Counted from the first letter of the stretch, positions 24,035 to 32,631 are shown. The stretch: DNA of 36,328 nt from JBBITI01 sp037440885 (GCA_037440885.1 JBBITI010000028.1:1-36328), one strand, 5' to 3'. Notes: generated by a model from the letters alone, not told the origin. Numbers and translations: made by a program.

Positions 24035-25978
24035 TCAAACAACAGCCTTCAACTTCTCCAGTTCTCCGATGATATCGCTTAAAGCCAGGTGGTGCAACCT
24101 GGCTTTTGTGGGAAAACCGGTGACGACATCCCAACCGCGCTGCTGGTAGTACTCGCTTTTCATTGTTTCAAATTTATCGCGCTCGAGAACCTGACCGATT
24201 CGTGATACCAAGACTCCATCCGGGCCTGGCATGATACCGTCCGGATTAAAAAAAACGTCGCCCTTGCGTAACGCCTCGGTAAAAAAGTATTCCAGAATGC
24301 AATCGCTATTTCTTCCGCCCCAACCTTGCCGTAACTGGATAGCCCGCTGTAGATTGAAAATCCGCTCACCAGCAACTAACAATTCATCGGCACTGGTGGC
24401 TCTACCGGTTACCGCCGTAAAAAGTCGACTTTCAAGTGACGGATCCCCAACATGACCGGACGGATCGCCGGGAGCGGTGACCTGCATTGGCCAGTGGACA
24501 TCACAGAGGACTAGGCTTTCCTGGGCACAAGACCGGTCCTGGACTGTCTTGGCAGCCAGTGCCTTCCCGTTATAAGTCGAAAAATCGACGGCTGATCGCC
24601 CCCCCCAAAACCGCTCGGCAATCACTCGCAGGTCATCGGTGGAGAGAAAGGCATTTTTATCACCACGCGCCCAACTGCTCCAGGAGATCAGCGTATTACC
24701 GCTTATACCGTGAAGTTGCGTGATCGGTTTACGCGGTTCGGTGGCAAGCAGCAGGGCAGTAGTTAGAATAAGGCGGGGATCGTAATCGCGATTTTCGTTA
24801 GTTCGGGCAGCGATAAATTTATCCGTTAGAGAAACGGCTTTTGCACCCAGAGATCGGGCTGCCTCCAGAGTGCCCTGTGCCAGGACATCACCAAAATCCT
24901 GCCGCAACGCAATCTTCCGGGTCAGCGTCTCGATAAATTCAACACTACCAGCTTGATACAGCGGTAATCCGGATTGCGATTCTGTCAACAAGCCGTTTCG
25001 ATAGCATTCGATCAACCAGGCAATAAGTGGTGCCATCACCGCTGTATCCAAGCCGTACCCGTCACATAATCGGGTCGCCAGCAGGGGAACATCGTTGCGC
25101 TTCCCGTAATACTGCATCGCCGGTAGTGAATAGACCCCGGTCGCCTGGCAAAACGCTTTATAACGGCGATTCTTCTCCGCCTGATAGCTCTGCCGGCTGC
25201 ATCCGACACCGCAACCGTAGCAATTTTCCCGTTGGGTAACACCCGGAACCGCCCAGGGCGAAGGCGCGTTGAAAGTCGCCGCTCGGGTCTTTTTTACGGA
25301 CTGGACAATTTCATTCAGCGTTTCCGGATCAGACGCTCTCGGCTTGATATTTCCGTTTACGGCGATGGCTTTCAATTTCTTCGACCCCATAACGGCACCC
25401 ACACCACCGGACACAGAAGCGCCTCCATCCGCTAAGGCAGTCGCAAAAACTACCCTGTTTTCACCAGCAGGACCGATGCTGATGGTAGATGTCCTGTTAC
25501 CGACAAGTGCTTTCACCTGGTCTGCGGTATCGAACGTTGCCAGTCCCCAAAAAGAAGAGGCATCCTTGATTTCCATCCGGTCTTCGTGAACACTAAGATA
25601 AACTGGTTGTTCCGCCTTCCCGCTTACTACCAGGGCATCGTAACCCGCCGATTTCAGGGCAGCGCCCCACCCCCCTCCGAGATTACCATAAGAATACATT
25701 CCCGGTTGTTGTGTCGCCGTTACACCGCAGACAACCCAGCGACAGCCTGCCAGACCGAAGAAGCCGGTTACCGGTCCGGTAGCATAGATCAGACAATTTT
25801 GAGGTTCGAAGGCGTCCGTCTTGCCGGAGGTAAGATCCCAGAAAAGTTTCGTCGCTATTCCTCTCCCGCCTATGAAGCGAGTTAGATAATCTGCAGTAGG
25901 AAGACGAGAAGATTTTCCGGTAGACAGGTCTACATGGAGGATCTCTCCGGCATAACCGCAATTTCCGTTCTTAGTCAT
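24035..25978 (-). CDS. aor: tungsten-type aldehyde:ferredoxin oxidoreductase
   Basis: The 647-residue enzyme oxidises aldehydes to acids with ferredoxin, or reduces acids in reverse. The N-terminal domain reads GEILHVDLSTGK and FIGGRGIATKLFWD, as in the AOR family. The [4Fe-4S] ligands are Cys253-x2-Cys256-x3-Cys260 (CYGCGVGC) and Cys492 (SLVLCD), matching AOR spacing. It should bind a tungsten or molybdenum bis-pterin cofactor. The ATG at 25978 is chosen because GGAGGG lies four bases upstream; a TTG directly before it is an alternative. The gene is the last of a minus-strand run after fmt, mazG and the toroid protein, an unusual operon position. A G8 tract in the coding strand (24599-24606) could be slippery. 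Confidence 0.92.
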   Translation of the reverse strand: MTKNGNCGYAGEILHVDLSTGKSSRLPTADYLTRFIGGRGIATKLFWDLTSGKTDAFEPQNCLIYATGPVTGFFGLAGCRWVVCGVTATQQPGMYSYGNLGGGWGAALKSAGYDALVVSGKAEQPVYLSVHEDRMEIKDASSFWGLATFDTADQVKALVGNRTSTISIGPAGENRVVFATALADGGASVSGGVGAVMGSKKLKAIAVNGNIKPRASDPETLNEIVQSVKKTRAATFNAPSPWAVPGVTQRENCYGCGVGCSRQSYQAEKNRRYKAFCQATGVYSLPAMQYYGKRNDVPLLATRLCDGYGLDTAVMAPLIAWLIECYRNGLLTESQSGLPLYQAGSVEFIETLTRKIALRQDFGDVLAQGTLEAARSLGAKAVSLTDKFIAARTNENRDYDPRLILTTALLLATEPRKPITQLHGISGNTLISWSSWARGDKNAFLSTDDLRVIAERFWGGRSAVDFSTYNGKALAAKTVQDRSCAQESLVLCDVHWPMQVTAPGDPSGHVGDPSLESRLFTAVTGRATSADELLVAGERIFNLQRAIQLRQGWGGRNSDCILEYFFTEALRKGDVFFNPDGIMPGPDGVLVSRIGQVLERDKFETMKSEYYQQRGWDVVTGFPTKARLHHLALSDIIGELEKLKAVV

Positions 25979-26009
25979 CAACCCTCCGCTTGTACGAGGT
26001 ATGACCTTT

Positions 26010-27044
26010 CTAACCCATGGAAGCTGCTAATACTCTTAAAGCTCTTAAAGTTACCCATTTATTAGGTTGTTTTTTCGGGCCAAAGTCCACCCAGGTCTTT
26101 CCGGTGTAGTCGTAATCCAGCATCCACCGGCCGTCTGGATTCTGTTTTTGCTGTATTACCTCCATAGTATGAGTTAAACGGGGGTCCCGGGCATACCCTA
26201 GTCCTGCTAATGCTTCGCCGATCTGAAGAATATCAGTGACGTAAAAGACCGGAAACCCAAATCTCCACCAGTTGCCGCTCGGCTTTCCGGCATAGCCGCT
26301 GGGATAGTCCGCTTCAGCCGGATCTTTACTGAAAAGGAAATCTATGCCGGCTTTGATTGCCCTGTCAATTACCGGTGTCCGCTTCATAACGGGTAACCTG
26401 GCAAATGCCAGCATCACTTTAGCGGCACCCCAGGCACAGGGTAATTTATTATTCGCCCCGCACGCAAAGTTCGGACCGCACTTCCCGGCATAATAACGCA
26501 AAGAGGTCCCTCTATCATTCATGGAAGCGATCCCTTCCCCAGTTACCGTTCGCGCCATCCATTCAAAGGCTTTATCCAACCGCGTATCCTGGTAACCGAG
26601 ATCAAGTAGCGCAGCACAAAGATTCCCTTGTAAACAATCAGCGGTACCGGAAGCCGTACCACTGGCTGATAACTGGCCATCTTTCACAAAAGTATGGTCG
26701 AGGACATATTTACAGGCAGTTGCGACACGAGGTTCCGCTTTTATATGTGCACCAAGTTGGCCCAGTAAAATAATCGACCAAACCGTAGAAGTGTATTTGG
26801 GATTGTAACCCGGGCCGGGTACTTGCCAGTATCCCTTCGGATGCATCTTAGCCAGCACTTCCGCTATCGGGCCGTCCCGGTGAGCTCGGATCATGACCTC
26901 CGTCAACTGACTGTCGTTGACCTTCATCAAATCACGCATCGTCAGGTACCGGACGCCAATATCGGCGGGTTCAAGTAACCATTCAATTGTTGCGCGAGAA
27001 ATTGTATTCAATCTGTCCCTTACTGAATCCTCTTCATTTCCCAC
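26010..27044 (-). CDS. terpenoid-cyclase/prenyltransferase-like alpha/alpha-toroid protein
   Basis: The 344-residue protein has repeated helix pairs with QW-type patterns: GYWQVPGPGYNPKYTSTVWSI near 71, the KAFEWMARTV region, and NPDGRWMLDYDY near 310. This is the fold shared by squalene-hopene cyclases, prenyltransferase beta subunits and complement-type toroids. No cyclase DxDD acid motif or prenyltransferase zinc site was recognised, so the enzymatic role is unknown. Four cysteines lie close together in GKCGPNFACGANNKLPCAW and nearby. There is no signal peptide. The GTG at 27044 has only a weak upstream GGA; a TTG 33 bases inside, after AAGGGA, is an alternative. It lies between mazG and aor with gaps of 35 and 31 bases. 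Confidence 0.7.
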   Translation of the reverse strand: MGNEEDSVRDRLNTISRATIEWLLEPADIGVRYLTMRDLMKVNDSQLTEVMIRAHRDGPIAEVLAKMHPKGYWQVPGPGYNPKYTSTVWSIILLGQLGAHIKAEPRVATACKYVLDHTFVKDGQLSASGTASGTADCLQGNLCAALLDLGYQDTRLDKAFEWMARTVTGEGIASMNDRGTSLRYYAGKCGPNFACGANNKLPCAWGAAKVMLAFARLPVMKRTPVIDRAIKAGIDFLFSKDPAEADYPSGYAGKPSGNWWRFGFPVFYVTDILQIGEALAGLGYARDPRLTHTMEVIQQKQNPDGRWMLDYDYTGKTWVDFGPKKQPNKWVTLRALRVLAASMG

Positions 27045-27079
27045 TGGTTCCGCCGTAATATTATCCCGCCTCCGGATTC

Positions 27080-27865
27080 TTAGACTGCCTGCTTCGCTTC
27101 ATCCCATAGTTTGTTCTGTTCTGCGAAAGACATCGCGTTGAAATTTTGACCGCGCTCGCGGCATATTTTCTCCATATGAGTAAACCGGACGAAGAAACGG
27201 GTATTCGCTTCTCTTAAAGCAGTCTCGGAATCAATACCCAGACGTCGGGCAAAATTTACCAGCGTGAAAAGTAAATCACCGAATTCTGCCGCGCGTTCCG
27301 TACCGGAGGTAGCTTGTTGAAATTCGCGGACTTCTTCCCCCATTTTCTCCACGACACCTTCTATATCCTTCCAGTCGAAGCCCACCTCGGCTACCCTGCG
27401 CTGTATCTCCTTGGCATATGCCAGAGCCGGCATTTGTTTCGGAACGCTATCCAACATGGAAGTATCAGCCGGGCGTTCTCGCTTTTTTAGTTCCTCCCAG
27501 TTGTGGACTACATCATCGGCATTGCGTACCTTCGTTTCTCCAAAAACATGAGGGTGCCGGTATACCAGTTTATTATTTATCGCCATGATGACATCGGCAA
27601 TCTCGAATTCTTTGGCTTCACGGGCTATCTGGGCATGGAGCATGATTTGTAACAGTAGATCGCCCAGCTCCTGGCATATTTTTTCAGTATTCTCCTCATC
27701 CAGGGCGGCAAGGATTTCATAACACTCTTCAAGCAGGTATTCTCGCAGCGAGGCATGTGTTTGTTGCCGGTCCCAGGGGCACCCGTCAGTTGCCCGCAAA
27801 CTGGCGATGATTTCAACCAGCGATTCAAACCTGCTTAAATCCCGGGGAACATCATGTGGACTCAC
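27080..27865 (-). CDS. mazG: nucleoside triphosphate pyrophosphohydrolase MazG
   Basis: The 261-residue protein contains two MazG domains. The first has the metal motif Glu47-x2-Glu50 ... Glu66-x2-Asp69 (LLEECYEI and CQELGDLL) after the signature GCPWDRQQTHASLREYLLEE. The second has MGEEVREFQ and AAEFGDLLFTLVNFARRLG. MazG hydrolyses (d)NTPs to NMP and pyrophosphate, cleaning nucleotide pools or lowering ppGpp. The length is that of the full two-domain enzyme. The start is GTG with GAGGTG seven bases upstream. It lies 77 bases after fmt on the same strand. Confidence 0.95.
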   Translation of the reverse strand: MSPHDVPRDLSRFESLVEIIASLRATDGCPWDRQQTHASLREYLLEECYEILAALDEENTEKICQELGDLLLQIMLHAQIAREAKEFEIADVIMAINNKLVYRHPHVFGETKVRNADDVVHNWEELKKRERPADTSMLDSVPKQMPALAYAKEIQRRVAEVGFDWKDIEGVVEKMGEEVREFQQATSGTERAAEFGDLLFTLVNFARRLGIDSETALREANTRFFVRFTHMEKICRERGQNFNAMSFAEQNKLWDEAKQAV

Positions 27866-27942
27866 TGTGCACCTCGTTGAAAACGATCATACATTTCTTT
27901 GTCCGGTCGTTTTTTCAGGATGACCTTCACTGCAAAGAATCA

Positions 27943-28890
27943 TCAATTGGGCAGTAGAGACCCGATCAGACCGCGCTGGCCCCGGATAAATTCCACCGCC
28001 GGCATCGCTCTTTTCCCCTCTAATTGTACCTGATGCACTTCAAGAACCCCTTCGCCAGTAATCACACCGAATCCGTCATTCCTATCCCGCAAGGCAATCA
28101 CCGAACCGATCGGCCCTGGTCCGGGTTCTGCAATGTAGTTTGTATCTATTATCTTAAGTTGTTTCCCACGCCAAGTAGTATAAGCTCCCGGCCAGGGATA
28201 TAATGCCCGCACGCGGCGCCACAAATTATTCGCCGGTAATCGCCAGTCAATCACCCCGTCTTCCTTAGTCAACTTCTGGCAATATGTTGCCTGAGAATGA
28301 TCCTGAGGCTGAGGTTTGATTTGCTGCGCGATCCATCGAGGTATTACTTCTAGAAGCATGCGGGCTCCGATCAGAGCAAGCTTATCGGTCAGGGATGCTG
28401 TGGTGTCCGAGGAAAGAACCGGTATCTGGGCTTGTGACAATATCGGCCCGGTATCAGTACCCGCATCGAGAAGCATAATACTGACACCTGAAAACTCGTC
28501 GCCGGCCAGGATGGCCGCCGGTACCGGCGAAACGCCCCGGTATCTAGGCAACAGCGAAGGGTGGATATTCAGACAGCCAAAGCGCGGAATTGCCAGTACT
28601 TCAGGGGGTAGTATCTGTCCGTAAGCCGCTACAACAATAAGATCCAGTTGCAATATTGATAGTTCTTTAACCGTATCGGGTGTATTAAATGAAATTGGTT
28701 GTATTACCGGTAAGTTTAATCTCCTGGCGCAATTTTTTATCGGGGATGCCGTCGTAACCTGCCCTCTGCCTGTTGCCTTATCTCTCCGGGTGTACACCGC
28801 TTTTACCCGATAATCGCTGGCAACAAGGTACTCCAGCGCCGGGATAGCGAACTCGGGGGTACCCATAAAGACGATTTTCCATTCTGTCAT
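27943..28890 (-). CDS. fmt: methionyl-tRNA formyltransferase
   Basis: The 315-residue enzyme formylates Met-tRNA(fMet) with 10-formyl-tetrahydrofolate for translation start. The N-terminal motif is KIVFMGTPEFAIPALEYL. Catalytic residues are Asn108, His110 (LNIHPSLLPRYRG) and Asp146 (DAGTDTGPIL). The C-terminal OB-like domain reads LYPWPGAYTTWRGKQLKI. The length is normal. The ATG has no ribosome binding site but lies 10 bases after a TACAAT, so the transcript may be nearly leaderless. The gene is divergent from dnaA and heads a minus-strand run with mazG. Confidence 0.95.
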   Translation of the reverse strand: MTEWKIVFMGTPEFAIPALEYLVASDYRVKAVYTRRDKATGRGQVTTASPIKNCARRLNLPVIQPISFNTPDTVKELSILQLDLIVVAAYGQILPPEVLAIPRFGCLNIHPSLLPRYRGVSPVPAAILAGDEFSGVSIMLLDAGTDTGPILSQAQIPVLSSDTTASLTDKLALIGARMLLEVIPRWIAQQIKPQPQDHSQATYCQKLTKEDGVIDWRLPANNLWRRVRALYPWPGAYTTWRGKQLKIIDTNYIAEPGPGPIGSVIALRDRNDGFGVITGEGVLEVHQVQLEGKRAMPAVEFIRGQRGLIGSLLPN

Positions 28891-28900
28891 CGCAACCGTA

Positions 28901-28906
28901 ATTGTA
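28901..28906 (-). promoter_or_regulatory. -10 element TACAAT of fmt, giving a very short leader
   Basis: TACAAT on the minus strand ends 10 bases before the fmt ATG at 28890, predicting a leader of about four bases. TTAGTA, 18 bases upstream, is a weak -35. No Shine-Dalgarno sequence is seen. Confidence 0.35.
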
Positions 28907-29053
28907 ACATTAGAAAATCAATATTACTAATCTATTATCTCTATGCTCTATCATTGACGTCTGCCAACGAAATATTAAGTAAAAAGAAGAGCGCGATAGA
29001 CTTCGTAAGGTAGGACAGCACCTCGCGTTGTCCCTAAACTCAAACTAAAAAGC

Positions 29054-29083
29054 TTGCCAACGGTTTTGGGTGAGGATTATTCT
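29054..29083 (+). promoter_or_regulatory. promoter TTGCCA - 18 bp - TATTCT for dnaA
   Basis: The -35 (29054-29059) matches five of six bases and the -10 (29078-29083) four of six. Transcription would start near 29090, with a leader of about 78 bases carrying GGGGAGGG. The gap 28891-29167 also holds a GGACA/TGTCC hairpin (29013-29033) and one DnaA-box-like 9-mer, TGTGGGTAT (29138-29146). Confidence 0.4.
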
Positions 29084-29167
29084 TTTTCAAGTTTCACTGG
29101 TTCTCTCAATTTTTCCGACGCCCATAGATTTTGTCGCTGTGGGTATTTTTTCCGGGGAGGGCAGCAC

Positions 29168-30508
29168 TTGAACAATAACCATTCGCCGCAGACCATCTGG
29201 GTGGCTGCGTTAGGCGAGTTACAGATACAGGTCAATAAACAGAATTTTGATACCTGGTTAAAGAAAACCACCGGACTGGAATATAAAAACAACGAATTCA
29301 CTATTGGCGTACCGAACACCTTCGTCGCCGAATATCTGAACCGGAATCAGCGATCGCTCGTAGAAAAGGTCCTGGCAGGTATTCTAAAGGAAGAAGTCAA
29401 GGTCAGTGTTCGAGTGATGCAGGACGAGGTGCAATCTACATCTAGATCTGGCCTGAATAGATCGGTAGTTGCCCCACAGGCATCTCTACCACTATTCAAT
29501 CCGCGCTATACCTTCGATAATTTTGTTACCGGGCAATGCAACCAGTTTGCCTACGCTGCCGCTATGGCGGTAGCCAACAACCCCGGCCAGGACTATAATC
29601 CGCTTTTCCTGTACGGTGGAGCAGGTTTGGGTAAAACCCACCTTTTACAGGCGATTGGGCATAACGGCGTAGCCAATAACCTGAAAGTGCTGTGCGTAAG
29701 TGCTGAACAATATACTAACGAACTGATGTCCGCCATTCAAGAACACCAGACCCGGGAATTATTCCTGAAATACCGCAGTATCGACATGCTGTTGGTAGAC
29801 GATGTCCAATTTTTTAATGGCAAGCAGAAAACCGGGGAGAATTTTTTTCATACCTTCGATGAGTTACACAATGCAGGCAAACAGATTGTGATTACCAGTG
29901 ACCGGCTTCCAAAATCGATGCCATTGCTCCCGGAACGGTTGCGTTCACGGTTCGAGTGGGGGCTCGTGACTGAGGTCCAACCACCGAATTATGAAACACG
30001 GTTAGCTATCCTCCAGGAAAAAACAAAACAGGACCGCATCAACCTCTCGCAGGAGGTTCTGGAATTTCTTGCCAGCCAGATTCAACAGAATATCCGGGTA
30101 CTTGAAGGTTCCCTGAACCGTGTGATTGCTTATGCCCGGCTCATTCAGGCAATTGTCACTCCGCAAATAGCGGCCCAGGCCATCAAAGACATCGCCGGTA
30201 ATGAGCCAGCCCGGCCTCTACTCACTGCTGCCGGTATCATAGACACGGTAGCCCGGTCGTTCCAGATTGAATCGTCTGATTTGGTCGGCCAAAAGAGGGA
30301 CAAAGAGACCACTACCGCCCGTCGGGTCGCCATGTACATGCTCCGGCAACATACCAATTTTTCACTAAATCAGGTGGGCAAGGAGTTAGGCGGGCGCGAC
30401 GCGGCATCTGTGACCACCTCTTGTAAAAAGGTGGCTTCCGATCTCGAATCAAACCCTTTTCTCAGACGTAAGATTCTCGATATCCAACAAAGCCTTGGTT
30501 CGCGGTAG
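29168..30508 (+). CDS. dnaA: chromosomal replication initiator DnaA
   Basis: The 446-residue AAA+ protein has domain I at the N-terminus (IWVAALGELQIQVNKQNFDTWL), Walker A GGAGLGKT at 150-157, Walker B LLVDDVQFF, and a helix-turn-helix domain IV. It binds DnaA boxes and opens the origin. In domain IV the signature is GGRDAASV (408-415), whereas most DnaA proteins have GGRDHTTV or GGRDHSTV. The His and first Thr, which contact bases in the E. coli structure, are both Ala here. The frame is open to 29054, but TTG 29168 is chosen: GGGAGG lies seven bases upstream and the preceding codons have no DnaA similarity. The gene is divergent from fmt and followed by obgE. Confidence 0.97.
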   Translation: MNNNHSPQTIWVAALGELQIQVNKQNFDTWLKKTTGLEYKNNEFTIGVPNTFVAEYLNRNQRSLVEKVLAGILKEEVKVSVRVMQDEVQSTSRSGLNRSVVAPQASLPLFNPRYTFDNFVTGQCNQFAYAAAMAVANNPGQDYNPLFLYGGAGLGKTHLLQAIGHNGVANNLKVLCVSAEQYTNELMSAIQEHQTRELFLKYRSIDMLLVDDVQFFNGKQKTGENFFHTFDELHNAGKQIVITSDRLPKSMPLLPERLRSRFEWGLVTEVQPPNYETRLAILQEKTKQDRINLSQEVLEFLASQIQQNIRVLEGSLNRVIAYARLIQAIVTPQIAAQAIKDIAGNEPARPLLTAAGIIDTVARSFQIESSDLVGQKRDKETTTARRVAMYMLRQHTNFSLNQVGKELGGRDAASVTTSCKKVASDLESNPFLRRKILDIQQSLGSR

Positions 30509-30737
30509 ACGGCGATACGCCTTTACACCCGTTCAAGTTGTTTTCTTTTTGCCTCGTTATTGTGATAATTTTGTGATTTCTGCTTTTTTCTCGATAATAT
30601 AATAACCTTACTGACCTGGAACGGATGTTTGTTCCAAACTCGAGTAGACTCCTGTTATACTTATTATGAATATTAGATGACTATATACTTAACTATATAA
30701 AATTTAATTGATGAATAATCATCTTTGTTAGGACGCT
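30509..30737. other. AT-rich intergenic region, candidate oriC
   Basis: The region lies between dnaA and obgE. It contains two direct TTGTGAT repeats 11 bases apart (30560-30566 and 30571-30577), then the AT-rich GATAATATAATAA, an inverted repeat TGGAAC/GTTCCA (30617-30636), and a long AT-rich stretch (about 30655-30725) that could act as an unwinding element. A GATGA-ATAA-TCATC repeat lies at 30710-30723. Classical TTATCCACA boxes were not found. Origin function is inference from position and composition. Confidence 0.4.
30653..30661 (+). promoter_or_regulatory. extended -10 TGTTATACT of obgE
   Basis: The extended -10 motif TG-n-TATACT lies about 77 bases before the obgE GTG. An 18-base spacer leads back to TTCCAA (30632-30637), a weak -35 that overlaps one arm of the TGGAAC/GTTCCA inverted repeat. 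Confidence 0.4.
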
Positions 30738-32000
30738 GTGTACGATAAAGCTGGGATACGGGTAAAAGGTGGTAATGGCGGCGATGGCGCCATTACATTT
30801 CGTAGGGAGAAGTTTGTTCCCTTTGGGGGACCAAGCGGTGGTAATGGCGGCGATGGCGGTAACGTAGTGTTATTGGTTGACCAGGGTGTATCCAGTTTGA
30901 GGCTGTTTAAGAAAAATCAGATCTACCGGGCAAATAACGGCAGTAATGGTCAAAGTCAGAATAAAAAAGGCAGGCAGGGTGCTGATCTGGTGTTGTCGGT
31001 ACCGGTAGGGACGATGGTTTGGAAAGAATCGGGAACAGGAGAGCGCATCTTGATTGCCGATCTGAAAGAGCCTGAACAAAAAGCGGTCATTGCCCGGGGG
31101 GGGCGTGGTGGTTGGGGCAATGCCCATTTCGCCACATCGACTAATCAAACGCCGGTCATTGCTGAAAAAGGTGAAACCGGAGAAGATACATCCGTGGATC
31201 TCGAACTGAGGCTGATTGCCGATGTCGGGATTATCGGTTTCCCCAATGTCGGGAAATCATCTCTGCTGGCAGCCGCATCAAAAGCGAAACCTAAAGTGGC
31301 AAACTATCCCTTTACCACGCTGGAACCGGTACTGGGAGTGGTGGAAATCGGTGCCCACAACTTCGTTGTGGCGGAAATACCGGGGCTTATCGAAGGTGCT
31401 CATGCTGGACGTGGTCTGGGATTTGATTTTTTGCGCCACGCCCTCCGTACTCGGGTGTTGATCCATTTGATCGACGGCACCAGCGCTTCACCGATGGATG
31501 ATCTGGTACGAGTGAATACGGAATTACGGTTATTCGATGGTGGGTTAGCTGGCAAACCCCAGATCATTGCTGTAAATAAAATTGACCTGCCGGAAGTGCA
31601 GGCGAAAGTCCGGGAAATACGCGGTGCTTTCAATCAGGACGTTTTGCCCGTGTTTTTTATCTCTGCCGTAACCGGGGAAGGAGTACCGGCTTTGATGCAG
31701 GAAGCATATCATACGCTACGCCAGGTATCACTTTTGACCGCAGAGAAGGAACTGGAGCCGGAGAAGATTTTCCGTCCGGTTCCCGAACCAAATTCTCCTG
31801 TAGCAACAGATGGCAGTATTTTTGTTGTCAATTCAAAAGAGATAGAACGTGTCGTTACCAGAGTCGATTTACGGGATGCCGAAGTTATGTGGCAACTGCG
31901 TGGACTGCTGGACAAAATGGGTATCAGTAGAGACCTGGAGAAAGCCGGTATCCAGGCTGGTGATACAATTCGTTGCGGACCGGTGCATTGGCAATGGTAA
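30738..32000 (+). CDS. obgE: Obg-family GTPase
   Basis: The 420-residue essential GTPase acts in 50S ribosome assembly and stress control. The glycine-rich Obg domain covers 1-157 (KGGNGGDGAITFRREKFVPF). The GTPase domain has G1 GFPNVGKSS (167-175), PFTTLEP, the G3 segment VAEIPGLIEGAHAG and G4 NKID (280-283). A C-terminal OCT domain follows (about 345-420). In G3 the usual Asp is Glu213 (EIPG for DIPG), a conservative but uncommon change at a magnesium-linked residue. The start is GTG with AGGA six bases upstream. The last bases overlap the nadD start, so the two are coupled. A G8 tract in coding sequence (31086-31093) was noted. Confidence 0.97.
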   Translation: MYDKAGIRVKGGNGGDGAITFRREKFVPFGGPSGGNGGDGGNVVLLVDQGVSSLRLFKKNQIYRANNGSNGQSQNKKGRQGADLVLSVPVGTMVWKESGTGERILIADLKEPEQKAVIARGGRGGWGNAHFATSTNQTPVIAEKGETGEDTSVDLELRLIADVGIIGFPNVGKSSLLAAASKAKPKVANYPFTTLEPVLGVVEIGAHNFVVAEIPGLIEGAHAGRGLGFDFLRHALRTRVLIHLIDGTSASPMDDLVRVNTELRLFDGGLAGKPQIIAVNKIDLPEVQAKVREIRGAFNQDVLPVFFISAVTGEGVPALMQEAYHTLRQVSLLTAEKELEPEKIFRPVPEPNSPVATDGSIFVVNSKEIERVVTRVDLRDAEVMWQLRGLLDKMGISRDLEKAGIQAGDTIRCGPVHWQW

Positions 32001-32596
32001 GATTGGGGGTGATGGGCGGGACTTTCGATCCGGTGCACAACGGACACCTCGCCATTGCCGTAGAAACAAGACGCAGATTAGAACTGGACTACGTATTGTT
32101 CGTCCCGGCTGGCCAACCATGGTTGAAGTCCGAGTTACCGGTTTCCACAGCCGAATACCGGTATGAGATGGTCTGCCTGGCAATCCAGCCATATCCCGGA
32201 CTCCGAGTTTCACGAATTGAAATTGATCGGCCGGGTCCAAGTTACACCGTGGATACTTTAACGCAGGTAAGGTCTGAACTTGGTGAAAGCCGGCTTTTTT
32301 TCATAATCGGCTGGGACTGCCTGCCGCAGTTACCCCAATGGTATAAAATTACAAAGCTGATCGAACTTTGTGAAATCGCCGCCGTACCCCGGCCTGGATA
32401 TAGCTTCCCGGACTTGGAAAATCTGGGTAAAGAAATCCCGGGTATTGAGCGGCGGATAGTTTTACTGGATTCGCCGAAGATCGATATTTCAGCTACTGAA
32501 ATCAGGTCGTTGGTATCCCGAGGATGGCCAATAACTGGTCTGGTACCGGAAGCAGTTCAGGATTACATTGTTGAAAAAAAACTATACCGGAATTGA
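31994..32596 (+). CDS. nadD: nicotinate-nucleotide adenylyltransferase
   Basis: The 200-residue enzyme joins nicotinate mononucleotide and ATP to deamido-NAD in NAD synthesis. The nucleotidyltransferase motif GGTFDPVHNGH covers residues 8-18, and the second motif ISATEIRSL lies near 165-175. The length is typical. The ATG at 31994 overlaps the end of obgE by seven bases. A frame extension to 31973 is possible, but the family normally starts a few residues before GGTFDP. No strong ribosome binding site is present, which fits translational coupling to obgE. Confidence 0.95.
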   Translation: MVRLGVMGGTFDPVHNGHLAIAVETRRRLELDYVLFVPAGQPWLKSELPVSTAEYRYEMVCLAIQPYPGLRVSRIEIDRPGPSYTVDTLTQVRSELGESRLFFIIGWDCLPQLPQWYKITKLIELCEIAAVPRPGYSFPDLENLGKEIPGIERRIVLLDSPKIDISATEIRSLVSRGWPITGLVPEAVQDYIVEKKLYRN

Positions 32597-32631
32597 TGCA
32601 GGAAGTCCGCTGTCCCGAAGATTAATTTAAC

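Noticed and set aside
29054..29167. N-terminal extension of DnaA to an upstream ATG
   Set aside because: There is no ribosome binding site at that ATG and no DnaA similarity, while TTG 29168 has both a good site and the right N-terminus.
30617..30636. GGAAC/GTTCC repeat as a LexA box
   Set aside because: The spacing is eight bases, not the four of Gram-positive-type LexA sites, and obgE is not a usual SOS gene.
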